Source: Apostichopus japonicus (lineage: Eukaryota; Echinodermata; Holothuroidea; Aspidochirotida; Stichopodidae). From it: DNA of 64,000 nt. Below, one piece after another: positions 51,687-64,000 of this stretch. Positions within the stretch are counted from its first letter, which is position 1. Each line of letters starts with the position of its first letter. The DNA lies in NCBI RefSeq assembly GCF_037975245.1, contig NC_092569.1, positions 16,600,001 through 16,664,000 on the forward strand, in the 5' to 3' direction. The position numbers and the translations under genes were made by a program. The notes beneath the pieces were generated by a model, which saw only the letters and a list, made by a program, of their open reading frames with translations, made no database searches and was not told the origin of the DNA.

Positions 51687-54600
51687 TGTATCTGTTTAAT
51701 TCCCTTTTCTTAGTTTGTTTTGTTTTGTTTTGTTTTGTGTTTTTTTGTTGTTGTACTTTCCTAAAGGGTTTTATTGCTATGACTATATGAGAGCAGGGTA
51801 GGAAATAGGAGATGTCATACTTTGGACATTCCATTTCCCTATATCTCTACTTCCTGGTTGACACTCAGATAACAAGGGAAATTAATTTGACGAAGAATAT
51901 TCTATGTTTATAATCATATCTTGCGACTTTTCAAGTAACTATATTTATTGTCATCTGTATATGCAGAGTTTACTACCTACCGTTGCCAAATGTCACAAAT
52001 GGCACATTTTTCCGAAATGCCAATTGTTTATAACCTTTAAATTTTGTACTGATATATTTATCGTATTGATAGAAACACTGTATTAACCATATATCATATA
52101 CTGCTGATGTTTAACTTCCGAGTGAGAGTTATACATCAGAACAGCAGGGAAATACAAAGTGCAAACACATAACTTATTATATATACGTACCTGTTGTGCT
52201 GGAGCTATCGTATTCTCCAAGGCCAACTAAACGATACTTAGTCTCTTCATCGCTGATCCTAAACAGGTCGTACTTCGCAAAATAGGGATCTCCATTCACG
52301 TTCTTTAAATCAATGCGAAGCATGTAATCCTTTTGGTTAGTTAAGAGTGATATTTTATCGTTGCCAAGCCAAAATTCCCTTTTAAGGAAACCAAAGCCAT
52401 CTCGGTAATCATCCCAGTCTCTGTAAAATTCTACGGAACCATCGACCCGGCGTTGGAAGACCTGGTTTAGTTTCAAAACAAAAACATGTCATATTTGGTT
52501 TGAAAATAAAGAACAATATAAAAAAAAAAAAACGGTTTACGTTTGAGGGGTATGATGTATTAGACTGAGTGTAGTCAGTGTTTTAATGTTAGGTCTTACG
52601 TTGACGGTAGCCTGTGCACCATTTTGATTCTTCTTTTTCAAATGGAATACATTGGTAACATATAATTTTTGCCCATATTGCGAACAGTAATGTAGCTGTA
52701 GAAACATTTTGTGGTTTCGCAAAACTTTCTCGCTATAAGAGAAAACAATCATACTTAGGATTATTCATGGTTATTCGTGAAGTTATTTTAAGCGTATTTT
52801 AAATACATATCTAATACGGTAAATTTGACACTAAGTAACGTTTTCTTTAGAATTAAATCAAACTAAAAGATATGAATAAAGACTGCATGCCTTGTCGAAC
52901 GAATCAGCACCTGTTACACACATAATCTGTATAAAGGAATCGCTTTTTACTGAACCAATAAAATAGAAAATATCAACATACTTCAGGAAGCACGCTAAAT
53001 AGAAATTAACTAAGGCTAATATTATGTTATGTTCTTACCGTCCAGGCTCCTCCGTCAATTGAGTTATTACAGTAAACTTGAAAAGGTTCATTGGCTCCAT
53101 CTGGCTTAATCAGATAAATACCAGATTCAGTGGAACTCCCTTCACATTGGTCGTAAACTTCTTTGCAATCTCGAGGATATTCTGGCTCTTGGTAGAAAAA
53201 GTAGGAGGAATCTGAAGGAATGAAAGAGAAAAACTTGTAAGAAATGGATGCGATCAATTTTAATGTGAACTACCAAACTCGATGTCCCGTTTTATCGGTC
53301 TATCGATACAATTGAAAATTACGGTTTTCAAAAACAAACAAAAACTGTTTTTCAAAATAATGAACACAAAATTTCCATACTGCTTCTTGCTTGGAAGAAC
53401 AACATTGAAGTAAACATTGTAAATTCGTAAAAGAACAACAAATACACAGAAAAATCTTAAATGAAGTAACAGAATACACCCCCATCCCACCGCAAAAAAA
53501 AAAAAGAATCCTGATAATTCTGGTAACTTTGTCTATTTAATTTAAAACGACAAAAGGTTGGCCTCCTTTTCACCACCGCGACAAACATTAAACGGCTTCC
53601 AGTAGGTTTATTAACTTTTCAGCCAGTGTTAAAGAGTGTTGCTTTCGATTTTTAGATATTTTAGTTTTTTTCACCAAATTACAAAAACCAGAGTACGCCT
53701 TTCAGTGAAGATATGATTATGACTTAGGGTAGGGTTCATATATAATTACCACATTAAGAAAGGTAAGTAATAACGCATATTAACCAAAAATATGTGAAGA
53801 CCCCAAAAGCAGAAATAACCATAACTGTCAAACAATATCATTAATATGACTGATCGATTAAGTTTCTGTAAAACTGTTTTCGATGATATTATTTTAATAA
53901 CGGCTCTGAATATTAAGTGAGATGAAAACTATATAGGCCTATGTATATATTCACCGATGGAAACTCTATAATAATAGTTTCCTAAAGACATGTAACCCAA
54001 CTTAAAAATGTAAATTAAGTTACATTTTAATTACAAATTAAGTAAACTAATAAAAAAAAAACAGATCAATTCTAGAAGCTATGTTTCTTTAAGATTATTC
54101 AATAAATGTTGGCCTCCTTTAGACCACCGCGAAAATCGTTAAAAGGCTCTCAGTTTTTTTCTAACTATAGGTTGTTCCCAGCCATCTTTAAAAGCGGGTT
54201 AATTTTCGTTTTACAGTATTTTATTGTAACCAAATTAAAAAATACGTCAGTACGTCTTTATGTTAGGAAGAATTTTAAAACATTTTAAACAGTCGGTGAT
54301 GATGGTTTTGGTGCAAAGTTATTATTACCCCATCAAGAAACGGAAGTATAACAGCAAATCAAACAAATGTATGTCAAAAAAAAAACAGAAATCACAATAA
54401 GTGTCATTCAAAATCAATGATATAAATGATTCATTAAGTTAGATGAATCATATATATATCGATAGGTACCTCCAAATTGAAAAAAAAAAATTACATTGAT
54501 ACTTGTAATGTACATCTTTATAACATGTATTTTTTTTGTAAAAGATTCATGTCAAAGTTCCTTGAAAAAAAAAGAATAAGAAAGATAACTTTTTTTTACC

Positions 54601-57600
54601 TCCAGTGCTTCTTTTGTTCCTCCCAGAACTTTCCCGTCCAAGATTCTAACATGGAGATATGAAAATTAAAAATATAAAAGTCAACAAAGTCACTAAAAGG
54701 ACATTCCGATATCGGGAGGGACTCGTTTTTAAAGGGTACTTACCGCCGAAATCATTTTAGTTCCAAAGCATTTTTAAGTTGCTGCTAATCTTTGGTTAAA
54801 GTCCAATGATGTTAAATCAGGGATCATTAACTATGTCACCATTAGGTCATCTTAACCATTTCACTGATAGACACCATTTACTTTGACCCCATTCGTATGA
54901 CAAGGTTTCTGTATTATTCGCATTAAGATCTTTCCCTTTTACTCATATATTATCTTTTCTGTAGGAAACATTACGGGAATTCAAGAGACACTATTCCAAC
55001 ACTCTATTCCAACACAGTATAAGTATTCAGTTTAAAACGTATATAGAACTTTCGTGACATATTTAAATGCAGACAAAATGTGTTTCTATCCGATACTGCG
55101 TTGTCGTTGTTTACTTATTGGCACGGATGTTTATAGACAACTTTAAAAAAAATATTTTTAAACTATTAAGATGACAGAATGACGAATAAACAAGTTACAC
55201 ACTCAACGCTATTGTTGTCCTGTTTCCCGCCCTTTTACTGAATAACCTATATAAAAAATTAAAAAAAAACTGTGCCGCTTGAATTTTCCCGACATAAAGT
55301 GAGAAAGTAATATGGACGTTCACAATTTTCATAAATATATCTCATATTAATGGTCATGTTTGTGTAGTAAAAGGGAAATACGACTATAGCAGTTCCTACT
55401 TGAGTTAATTATCTTTTAGTAAGAAGTTTAGGAATGATGAAAATATTACGAATTTAGTTTAATGTCAATACAAATGCGTTTTGAATTATCCTAGTTAAAT
55501 GAGTCGTTTTCGTATCTCTGAGGCATTTCTGCATTTTGTCGTGTGATCTTGTTTACTCTTATCATTTTTTTCATTATAAGCTGAATGAATTGCCCAGTTT
55601 CAACTTGAAACATAATTTACAATTATTAGAAAGTTTAGAGATTTACCTAAAACTGTATTACGAATGGCGGGTACTCTCGCCGTTTCTTCCTTCGAGGTTC
55701 TGTTTGCTTAGTAAGTTGTACCATTTTGACCTTTTGGCACATTATGTTTTTGTTAATAATAATATATAAGACTTATTAAAACTCCCTCATAAACTTATAC
55801 CACCGATACAATTTATTACAATAGAAGCAATATAGAATGCATCATATTAATCAATGTTGTGTTAGAGAAATTGGAAAACTTCAACGCACTGATCTAGACA
55901 TCATTTTATCATCAAGTGTGATATTCGCTTTCTATATTGTTCAAAATTTTAATGGATTCCTCACTGCCTTCTCCATTTTTTTTTCAAATGATTACAAAGA
56001 TAAATCCTTTTTGACTATTTTATATAAAAATAATTCCTTAACATAAACTAACAGCGTACCTCCATTAGAATCTCTAATACAAATCCTAATTTAATCTAAT
56101 AAATCTGGAAAAACATATTTATTTGAGAGATATTTTACAGGCCTTTATTACTACATACGATGCAACAATGTTATTAAGCCTTTACCCTGATATGCTATTT
56201 TAAACAGTCTCATTCAAAACAAATTCTTCAGTTTTCCTTTTGAAGTAATACGGCGTACCTTTGACGTTTATATGAACTCTACATCAGATTAAGGCAATGA
56301 GTGACTTTTGTCATTTGTTTAAACTGTTAATAAAATATTTGGATATTCCATTGCTATGTTGTCGATGTCATGCCAGGGAAAACATGCTCTAAGAACAAAC
56401 GAGAGAACAATGTATTCTTTCTTTTTATGTAAAAAATGAGTTTCTAGGTAAAATAAATACATTTCAGTGGTGCGTGTCCCGATTATATATTTACAATTTT
56501 GTTTAATTTTGTTGTTTGGTTTATTTACAGAAATAAACAAGCCGAAGCAACGTTATACTCTCCTTGGTATATTGGTCTGTGTTGATGGTAATTTTAATTA
56601 ATGAAATATATGATGAAAGTAATATAAAGTTATTATTTAATATATATTTACTGGTACTTGGATTCACATCGAGAATAATCCATTAAAGATTTAAATCAAG
56701 TGTTTATAAGTTATGAGTATAACTTATGATTTTAAGGCATTATTCCACAAGATATAATATGAATTTAAAATCGTTTTAAATTTGATTGATTGCTCTGAGT
56801 TTCTGTACAGTACACTACATATTATAATTCACCTTCGTTCAGATGAAATGTCAAATATGAATATTTATACTATGTTTGTGCTATAATATTGAAAGACTAG
56901 ATTCGGCAGCAAAGTGTCAAGAGCGTTAACATTTGTTAAAATTAATAATTTATTGCTTTCCTAAGTAAGTAGTAGACTGTCATTTAAGTATCATGTTTTT
57001 AACTATTTTGATTTATTCATCGATTGTTAATCAGGTTACTAGCTACTTTGAAAGGTATACTTGAAAACACATTTGTCAAATTTATATTTTTCTTGGCGCA
57101 AAAATCGAGAATGCCCATCCAAGAATATCAGCAATTAAAGGTTTAGAACTGCTTACTGGGAAAAGGAACATTTTCATAACACGTAGGTAATATTTGCTAC
57201 CAAATTACATCCAACAGAATATATAATATATATTCAATGAATGGGAAAATAATATTTATTTGAGAGATATTTTAAAGACCATTATCGTTAAACACGATAC
57301 AACGGTGACATGAAACATGATATTTTACTCATTCTTTAGAATAAAATTGTTTGATATACATTGTAGTAATGCGGGGGAATTTGGCCAGACATATCCGAAG
57401 TTCATGTGGGTAAACTTGATGAAATTAAATCGAGAAGTTTTCTTTTCAACTTGTTTTACTGCTATAAAAAGAAATTCTATCACGATTTCCTGGATGAGAT
57501 GTCAAGGAAGGAACGCGCTCAAAACACAGAAAAGAACAAACTACAATGTCGATTGATATAAACAATGACTATCGCAATAGAATAAATACATTTCTATAAT

Positions 57601-58637
57601 AACGGTTATATTTAGTAGCTATTCACAAATGCCAAAAACGATGCTTTGTTTATTTAAACAATTCAAACAAGTCAAAACAACTTTATTCTTTTTTTCTGCT
57701 TTTGATCTGCTTTAGTCTTAAATGTAATAAACGGAATATATATTTGACATTTGAAATTAATGGATCTTATTCTCTTGATATATAGAAGATAATCGTTTGA
57801 ATCTTTCCCGCAACTCAAGTTTTTATGATTTATGAGTATTTTTTTTATTTAAGACATCATTTAACCATTTAATCTAACTTACCTAGTCCGTTAATAAGAA
57901 AGTGTTAAGTTTTATCGATTGCTTCAAATGGTTCCTGTTATTGTTTCAATGCATTAAGTGATTGGTATTGCACTGAACCATGTATCTAGCAAGTCAACTT
58001 CCTTCATGTATTTTTTTAAATATATATTTGAATTGCCAAAAATGGATGTTCGAACTATATATAATTGTACTATAGTATTGTAATACTAGCTTGGAAGCAA
58101 GTTAACGATGGCTAAAAGGAAAAAAAATTCAAGTAATTCTTTGTTAGGAATCCACAGTTATACCCTTACCTATGAAAATCAAGTTTTTTATTTTATCGAT
58201 AATTTTATAATTTTATTTGTTATGTTGGACGATATAATTAAATACCCTTTTAAAACGTGATCGTTTTCCACGATAAATCGGCAAGTCATTGTCAATTTTA
58301 AATCGCTTATTGTATTCGTTAGAGTAAAAGGAATTCTTATCGTTGTTTTACGAAATAAGTGATATTTGAAACCCTGTTCAAACCCATCCTTATTTATGAT
58401 ATTATTAAAAACAGACATATACATCATATGAACACCGAAAATAAACTCAAACAGCATGGTAAAGAGAAACTGCAAATTTGTATTTAGTTTAAACATTATT
58501 GAGTTAGAAAATCATTTATCACAATTAAATATTCAACTTGAATTTGATAAAAAATAAAAGAAACTTACGGTTTCTGCCTGAAAAGCTGGAACTTGAGAGA
58601 AGAGTCCCAAAACACAAAATGTTAGGATGAACTGCAT
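50829..58637 (-). CDS. Gene 5: secreted FReD lectin-like protein, type B last exon, four cysteines in that exon
   Basis: Complete minus-strand gene. Exons in transcript order are 58569-58637, 54600-54645, 53039-53211, 52191-52461 and 50829-51088: 819 nt, 272 residues plus TAA. It has a signal peptide (Q-V-P-A-F in place of Q-L-P-A-F), G-R-N-K-R furin-type site, then the FReD. Two changes set it apart. The otherwise conserved G-G-G-W-T is G-G-A-W-T here. The last exon has C-Y-G-A-W-W-H-G-T-Y-C-Y-C and a further cysteine at Y-W-C-N-L, so W-W-Y became W-W-H and the exon holds four cysteines. N-Q-T is a sequon at the site used as N-Q-S in gene 3. The furin exon's donor is GTAAAA, a little weaker than GTAAG in the other copies. 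The frame is open throughout, so I call it functional; the Gly to Ala change could weaken folding. Confidence 0.92.
51619..51684. repeat. TA dinucleotide microsatellite in the last intron of gene 5
   Basis: Uninterrupted AT repeat of about 66 bp at the position matching the one in gene 3. Type A genes lack it. Confidence 0.95.
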
Positions 58638-58745
58638 CGTGACAATATTTTCTGGTCTTAACGATCACAAATCTCAAGAAGGAATGAAGTAAACTTTCTG
58701 GCAGTGAACCAGTTCAACCACTTTATGAGCATACCCTGTGTACTA

Positions 58746-58774
58746 TGACGTGGTTGTTGACACGTGTCACCGAA
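58746..58774 (-). promoter_or_regulatory. Proximal promoter block of gene 5 with GACACGTGTC palindrome
   Basis: Palindrome at 58759-58768, about 122 bp upstream of the ATG at 58637, with TGACGTGG beside it. Confidence 0.5.
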
Positions 58775-59339
58775 GAGCTGATGAACCATTTACATTTATA
58801 CTATTTGTTATAACCTGGATGATCACGTAAATAAAAACATAAGCTAACAGTTTTTCTGTTGTCCCTTAAAGAGTAAAAATGATGACAATAACTATTAGTC
58901 CATTTTGATAGCTTTAATTGTATAGACGTAATGCGATGTTGCTTTTAATGGTCACATTAGTTGTATTATATTCATATACAATCTCAAACCAACTCAAAAT
59001 ATTTCTTTCGATAACACAAATTATATCGCATTATATATATTACACTTAGCTTATTAACCTTTCACCTATAAGTACCTCCGTAAGTTTGAATCCTAACGTA
59101 CTACTTTCAATTAACTGAATTTCGTCTCATGTAGCTTACCATCAACAGTTAAATGATGTTAAGGAAACTGCTGTAACAGCCCCTTAAGCAGTGCCAAATA
59201 TCCAAATATATATCTACAATCAAGAGAATACCGTTTAACAGTATCAAACCATCCATATCTAGGGAAACACGAGTTTTTTTTTTTTGAAATCCCACCCAAG
59301 CTCTCTGCAAGTTGCCATGTTTTTGTGAAATTACCCAGG

Positions 59340-59376
59340 ATGCAACGTTTGCATGACGTCACACATGCACCTCGGC
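59340..59376. promoter_or_regulatory. Distal upstream block of gene 5 with TGACGTCA CRE-like site
   Basis: TGACGTCA at 59354-59361, with the near-palindrome beside it intact. Confidence 0.4.
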
Positions 59377-60075
59377 AGAGTTGGACTTGCCGCTATGCAG
59401 ATTCTCTCGTAGAACCGCTCCACACAAAACCACGCTCGCGTACGGTATATGCTGAAACTACTAAACTATCATTAATTTTTAAATTATTACAACGGTTGAA
59501 CTGGACTTTATTATCCAGAAATCTAAAGACAAATAAATTAGTCATCATGTAGCCATCCTGCGTACGATTTTGAGTAATGTATACAGACGACATTGTAGCC
59601 TAGGCCTAAACAGTGTATCGTCCAATGTCCACAATCGTAGTTCGAGTAACAAGTTTAGTTACTATATAGCCTAGTCATGGTAACACTACTCGACATACTG
59701 TGACTGCGATCATCACTTCGTCGATGAAAAGTATCGTTCATTCGAGCAATTCAACATGACTGAGGCCCACATTATCCCTTATGACTATTGTGTAGAACTG
59801 ACTCCATCACCCCGACATAAGATGCGACACAAAAATAGTAATTCCAGAAGAAATTGATTGAGCCGTAGTTTAAAATTCGAAAGCAAACAATGACAATCAC
59901 TGTGCGTCTGTGTTGACAGTCATCTTGCAAAATACCAATTTACGCATATTTATTTATAAACGACATTTAACGTACGTATGCATCTATCCTTCAAAATTGG
60001 TTAAATATTTTACATGTACCTGAATTCTGAAGATGTTTTACACTTTCTAATTAAAATCCTAGAGTCTTACAAGTC
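59369..60075. repeat. Upstream module of gene 5
   Basis: Third copy of the module, between the CRE-like block and the common spacer sequence that starts with AATTAACTATG. Confidence 0.6.
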
Positions 60076-61995
60076 GTGTAAAAATTAACTATGTTAATAT
60101 CATTTGAGTTGGCAACACATTTTCAGGAACTCTCTCAAGTGCATGTATGATGTCGTAAACAGCTGATTATCTGCTTCCCTCTCCTCCAATATAGAAGAAA
60201 AGGGCGGATAAGGGGATAATGGCCGTGAATTTTTTTCATTTAATGAAGTCGTAAAAGAATAACATGATAAAGGTCATTATTGTTGGCGTAAATATGTATA
60301 CTAAAAGTATGTGAAGATCAATCAGGCAGTATTAATGCTCCCCATTGAGGTTAGTTTATACAAGAGAAGGATTTATGATTTTATAGTGTCTTCTGAAGTT
60401 ACCCTTACTACCAACATGTTACAAAGGCAATGGAAGGGAGTTCTTTTAATGAATGGAATTTATGACGTAAGACGACATCAATCCAACATACATTGTACAG
60501 TATGTGTACAGTTAACCTCTGAACATCGATGAGAATGTGGCAGCAGTGATCGAATGGTTTCCTTTATTTCTTTCAGCTGGTCTTACTAAACAGTGTCCTT
60601 GAAGTTAAGGCCGACACTGACATCTTTCCATCTTTTTAATAGTGTAATCTTGATATCGACTTGTGTCGGCGATTCTCCTATATGACCGCTGAGAATGATC
60701 AAAATTTGTATCTGTTGTTGTCTGTCACAAAGACATACATACACGTGGTCTGAACATTCAGTGGTTATAGAAGACGTGTGTAGTATATCGCAGAAAGAGG
60801 AGCAATGTGAGCTTAAAGTTGCTAGTTTTGCGTGGATATATAAAAATGTTTAAATTCATGCATTGCACCTTCTCCTTCACCCAAATATATATTGTAAACT
60901 GTCATTCTAAGGTAGATCTGAAAGTTATATCATCATAATCATATATGAATTAATCTTTAGCATTCTTTTGATTTAAATGTATCGTTGAATATCTTTGTAA
61001 CCAAAGAATACAATGCAAATAATTTTTCGCCGGTCATGTAGGAGTATAACATATCAATATGAAACTGCTGTTTGTTGACATGATACTTCAAGATAACAAG
61101 TTTAGGTCGCTGTATAGTTTAATCCCAGTCTATGCTCATAAACGACAACTTTATACTTATGGCTTTGATAAGACCTGGATGTATACAATCAAACAATATG
61201 TGCGTGGACCTTACGTCATATTAATTTTACAATAGGATATTGATGTTTGCATGTGATTTTATGAAGAGACTTAATTCAACCTCATATAAGCACCTCCATT
61301 GACCGCAAATCACCGGTACAGACATTAAAGTTCCATCTACATTCGACGTTGACGGTAAAAATATTCTTTGTTATTTGTTTTATTTATTTTTTGGGGTGGG
61401 AGAGGAATAAAGAGGGTAGGAGGGGAGGAGGGAAGGGGTGTAGGGTATTGGGATAAGACGAATGTATACTGCAGTCAATGATCCATTCGCTCAATCTCTT
61501 CGAATCCGCCAAAATTGTACGAAAAAGACTCATTGTCATGATTATGCGGTTATTTACTACTCAATTGTACCAAAAACTTTTGTCGAGATTGGGATCGGTT
61601 CCTTAGTGTTCATAATGGAATGCATAACGGGCCTCTAATAAGCTTTTCGATTTGTGAATGTTTTATTTAAAAATGGCGATATCTGACTAACCGTGTTCAC
61701 TTTCAAATACAGATAAAAAAGTGGGAAAATTGGAATACATCCATATTAGAGTTCTTTGCACGTGTTCAATAGCACTATGGGAAAGTTTCTAGATCTGCAG
61801 ACAGTCAATGCAACTTGTCAAGTTTCGAGGAACTAGATAGGATCGATATGATAGCGCCCTCTATTAATTATGGGAATGGCCGAAGAGCCCCATTGAATTC
61901 TTAAGTGCTTATTGCAGTCGATACTTTGCAGCTCTGAATTTTTGAGGGCGCACTTCACAACAGTGATATTTTTAAGACGATACGAATTCCTTTGG

Positions 61996-62016
61996 TTATT
62001 ATTATTATTATTATTT
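61996..62016. repeat. TTA trinucleotide microsatellite, spacer upstream of gene 5
   Basis: Shorter allele of the spacer TTA repeat, in the matching surrounding sequence. Confidence 0.85.
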
Positions 62017-64000
62017 TATGGGCTATTTTATCGTTGCAATGGTAATTTAGAAACGAAAGACCCACTCAATATTCATTTGAGTCTCTGCAAATGAACATTC
62101 ATCTTATCGCTGGAAACATGGTTTGAAATTAATATTGAATGTCACACACAAGTTAAGTAAGAAGAAAATAAATCAATTGGAATCGGAGAAAAATGGTCGG
62201 ATTGCGGCGCATATGAAGCAATGAATGTGGACAATCCTTTGGTAAGATATGGTAATTTTAACATGGTAATATAATATGTATATAATATATATATTTAATA
62301 TGGTAATTGTTATAGGCTAAGAACTAAGCTACAGGGAAATTTAAAGCTAAACTAAAACGGAAATTAAAACTTGTATATTATGACTACTGGTTTAGCTGAA
62401 GTAACGACAATTAAACAATCTTACAAAACGAATGTTCAGTGACAATAGGACATTGTTAAGTAACATGGTAGGGTAGGATGCATGTAGCCCTTCCCCCTTA
62501 CTATTGTTACTGTAATTGGCAGTGGGAAAGCTAGTTAGGATGTTCCTCCACCACCCCTTCCCCCTCACTTTACTACCTACAGATGCACTCAAAACCATTG
62601 CTGTGTCGTTCTGATTTATCCATTGAAATAGCAATCAAGAGTTACAGATAATGAAATGATATAACTTCTAGTTACATGTACCTTTGTAAACCTTCTATTG
62701 GATAAATACGGAATTGCCGTCCCTCCAAATTTACAAGTTGGAATAAACTGCCATCTGGGAACCCTACGCTAAATAATAAATTAATAAATTCCCCGACTGA
62801 CTTGGATAGTGACTTGACTCATTTTGTGAGTTACAGAAGTCAGTCAAGGATTCCGAAAAGAAGGGGTCCTTCCTGGTGTCATTAAAGCCGTCTCCTATTC
62901 AAGGATTGCTTTTTTTCAACAAGTAAATAATAAACAATTAAGACGCCAAATAGTACATTCTGATACACATTTTGACAATAATTTAAATAAATACAAGTAT
63001 TCCTAAACGCAAGTGTTTGATACTAAATACTTGGTGTGAATTTGGATGAAACATTAGGTGTCCAACCGTTATAATAGTGACCAAATTCTTCTCCAACTGA
63101 ATGAGGTAAGTACCCCGAATGATCCACCCCCCGAGACTGACCATCTAAGTAGAGTAAGGGGGGGGGGGCATGGTCACTGTGAGCGATTATTGTAAAGCAG
63201 TCTCCTACCTCAAATGGAAGAAGAGTGCTATAGGTTCCCCGTAGCTAAATTGACGCTGACCGAACTTCAATGTCAGACTCGCATCTTTCAAAAGGTTTAA
63301 ACAGTCACTTGGTATTTCTTTTCCTCTTTTCACTCGAAATACCGAAATAGTTGGGTCTACTTCAAATTATTTCTCTTTCGGGTTACACACTGACTAATGG
63401 TAAACTACTGTGGCCACTAAGGCGTAGTACAAAATTTCAATATATAGCACCATAAACCACAAAGCACCACAAGTTTTATTAGTAACTAGCACGTTGGCTA
63501 TTAATAGCAAGTCATTTGTCTATCATCCAAATGAACATATTTAGCCCATAAGAAGTAAACATTTTGTTTAATAAATCCTCTGAATCGAGAAGGTTTCCTC
63601 AATTATATTCGAAACGTTTTTGTGCTCTGAAATGGAATAGCCCAGAAACAAGCAAACATAAACATGATTAAGTATCTCATATTGAATCATTTCTTGATTT
63701 CAATGTAATTTTAAGCAAACTTATTGATACTCGGGCGGATGGCTATTTATAACTATTTATAGTAACACTTCATATGGTAAAGGGCGTGTTGGTGTATTTA
63801 AATGGGAGGGGGAGACAAAATTACAGGGGATTTCTTTCTTAAGAAATTGATAGACTTCCTGCTTTCCATTGCATCACTTTATGAGCCTCGTTTGTGTGTA
63901 GGGAGTGAGTATGGAACGTACCTTAATTGACAAAATCATTGGACGAGCTGCTCTTAAATGGTATTTCCCTTTGTCAATGTAAGATACCATTTCCGAATCA

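Larger units (their letters stand above)
58775..64000. other. Spacer upstream of gene 5 to the window end
   Basis: Contains the CRE-like block, the module at about 59369-60075, a local replacement at about 60812-61028, and sequence matching 6200-10100 in the first spacer at paralogue-level divergence. By position, a further gene's last exon would be expected just past 64000. Confidence 0.65.

Noticed and set aside
51598..51834. Minus-strand open frame with an I-Y repeat
   Set aside because: It is only the TA microsatellite read as codons.

Overview
This looks like an AT-rich, intron-bearing genome of an invertebrate animal. Coding exons are short, introns obey GT-AG, microsatellites and poly-G tracts are common, and there are no bacterial-type operons. 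The protein family (secreted single-domain fibrinogen-related proteins) and a decayed LINE fragment of a type common in marine invertebrates suggest an echinoderm, perhaps a sea cucumber. That placement is inference only.

The window is one tandem array of five fibrinogen-related (FReD) genes, all on the minus strand, spaced about 13 kb apart. In genomic order they are gene 1 (1-5433, its 3' end lies beyond the window), gene 2 (11001-19127), gene 3 (24856-32657), gene 4 (38193-45500) and gene 5 (50829-58637). Each complete copy has five coding exons: a signal peptide exon (69 nt), a 46-nt exon with a furin-type R-N-K-R site, and three exons (173, 271 and 251-272 nt) that make up the fibrinogen C-terminal domain. 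Intron phases are 0, 1, 0 and 1 in every copy. The predicted precursors are 269-276 residues. After signal and furin cleavage the mature protein would be little more than the FReD, probably a small secreted lectin of the ficolin / tachylectin type. All four complete copies have open frames and intact splice sites.

The copies alternate between two kinds of last exon. Genes 2 and 4 carry type A, with no cysteine in the last exon. Genes 3 and 5 carry type B, in which the usual disulfide is gone but a shifted cysteine pair is present. Gene 3 also has a poly-tyrosine run encoded by a TAT microsatellite in the presumed ligand-binding loop. The first FReD exons are nearly identical in all copies, so diversity is concentrated in the last exon.

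The block from the window start to about 12.75 kb is almost base-for-base repeated at about 27.23-39.94 kb, and both right ends fall inside genes 2 and 4, next to exon 5. This is a recent duplication or conversion of a two-gene (A+B) unit of about 27 kb, or an unmerged haplotype in the assembly. Older tandem duplications sit inside intron 1, intron 2 (between the furin exon and the first FReD exon) and the spacers.

Spacers hold conserved promoter-like blocks: a GACACGTGTC palindrome about 120 bp upstream of each ATG, and a TGACGTCA CRE-like palindrome about 700 bp upstream. A roughly 690-bp module lies upstream of genes 2, 4 and 5 only. Other contents are poly-G tracts, microsatellites, a degenerate LINE endonuclease fragment (about 22.2-22.7 kb) and a clean insertion of about 410 bp (about 49.05-49.45 kb). 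I found no convincing plus-strand gene, tRNA, rRNA or CRISPR array.
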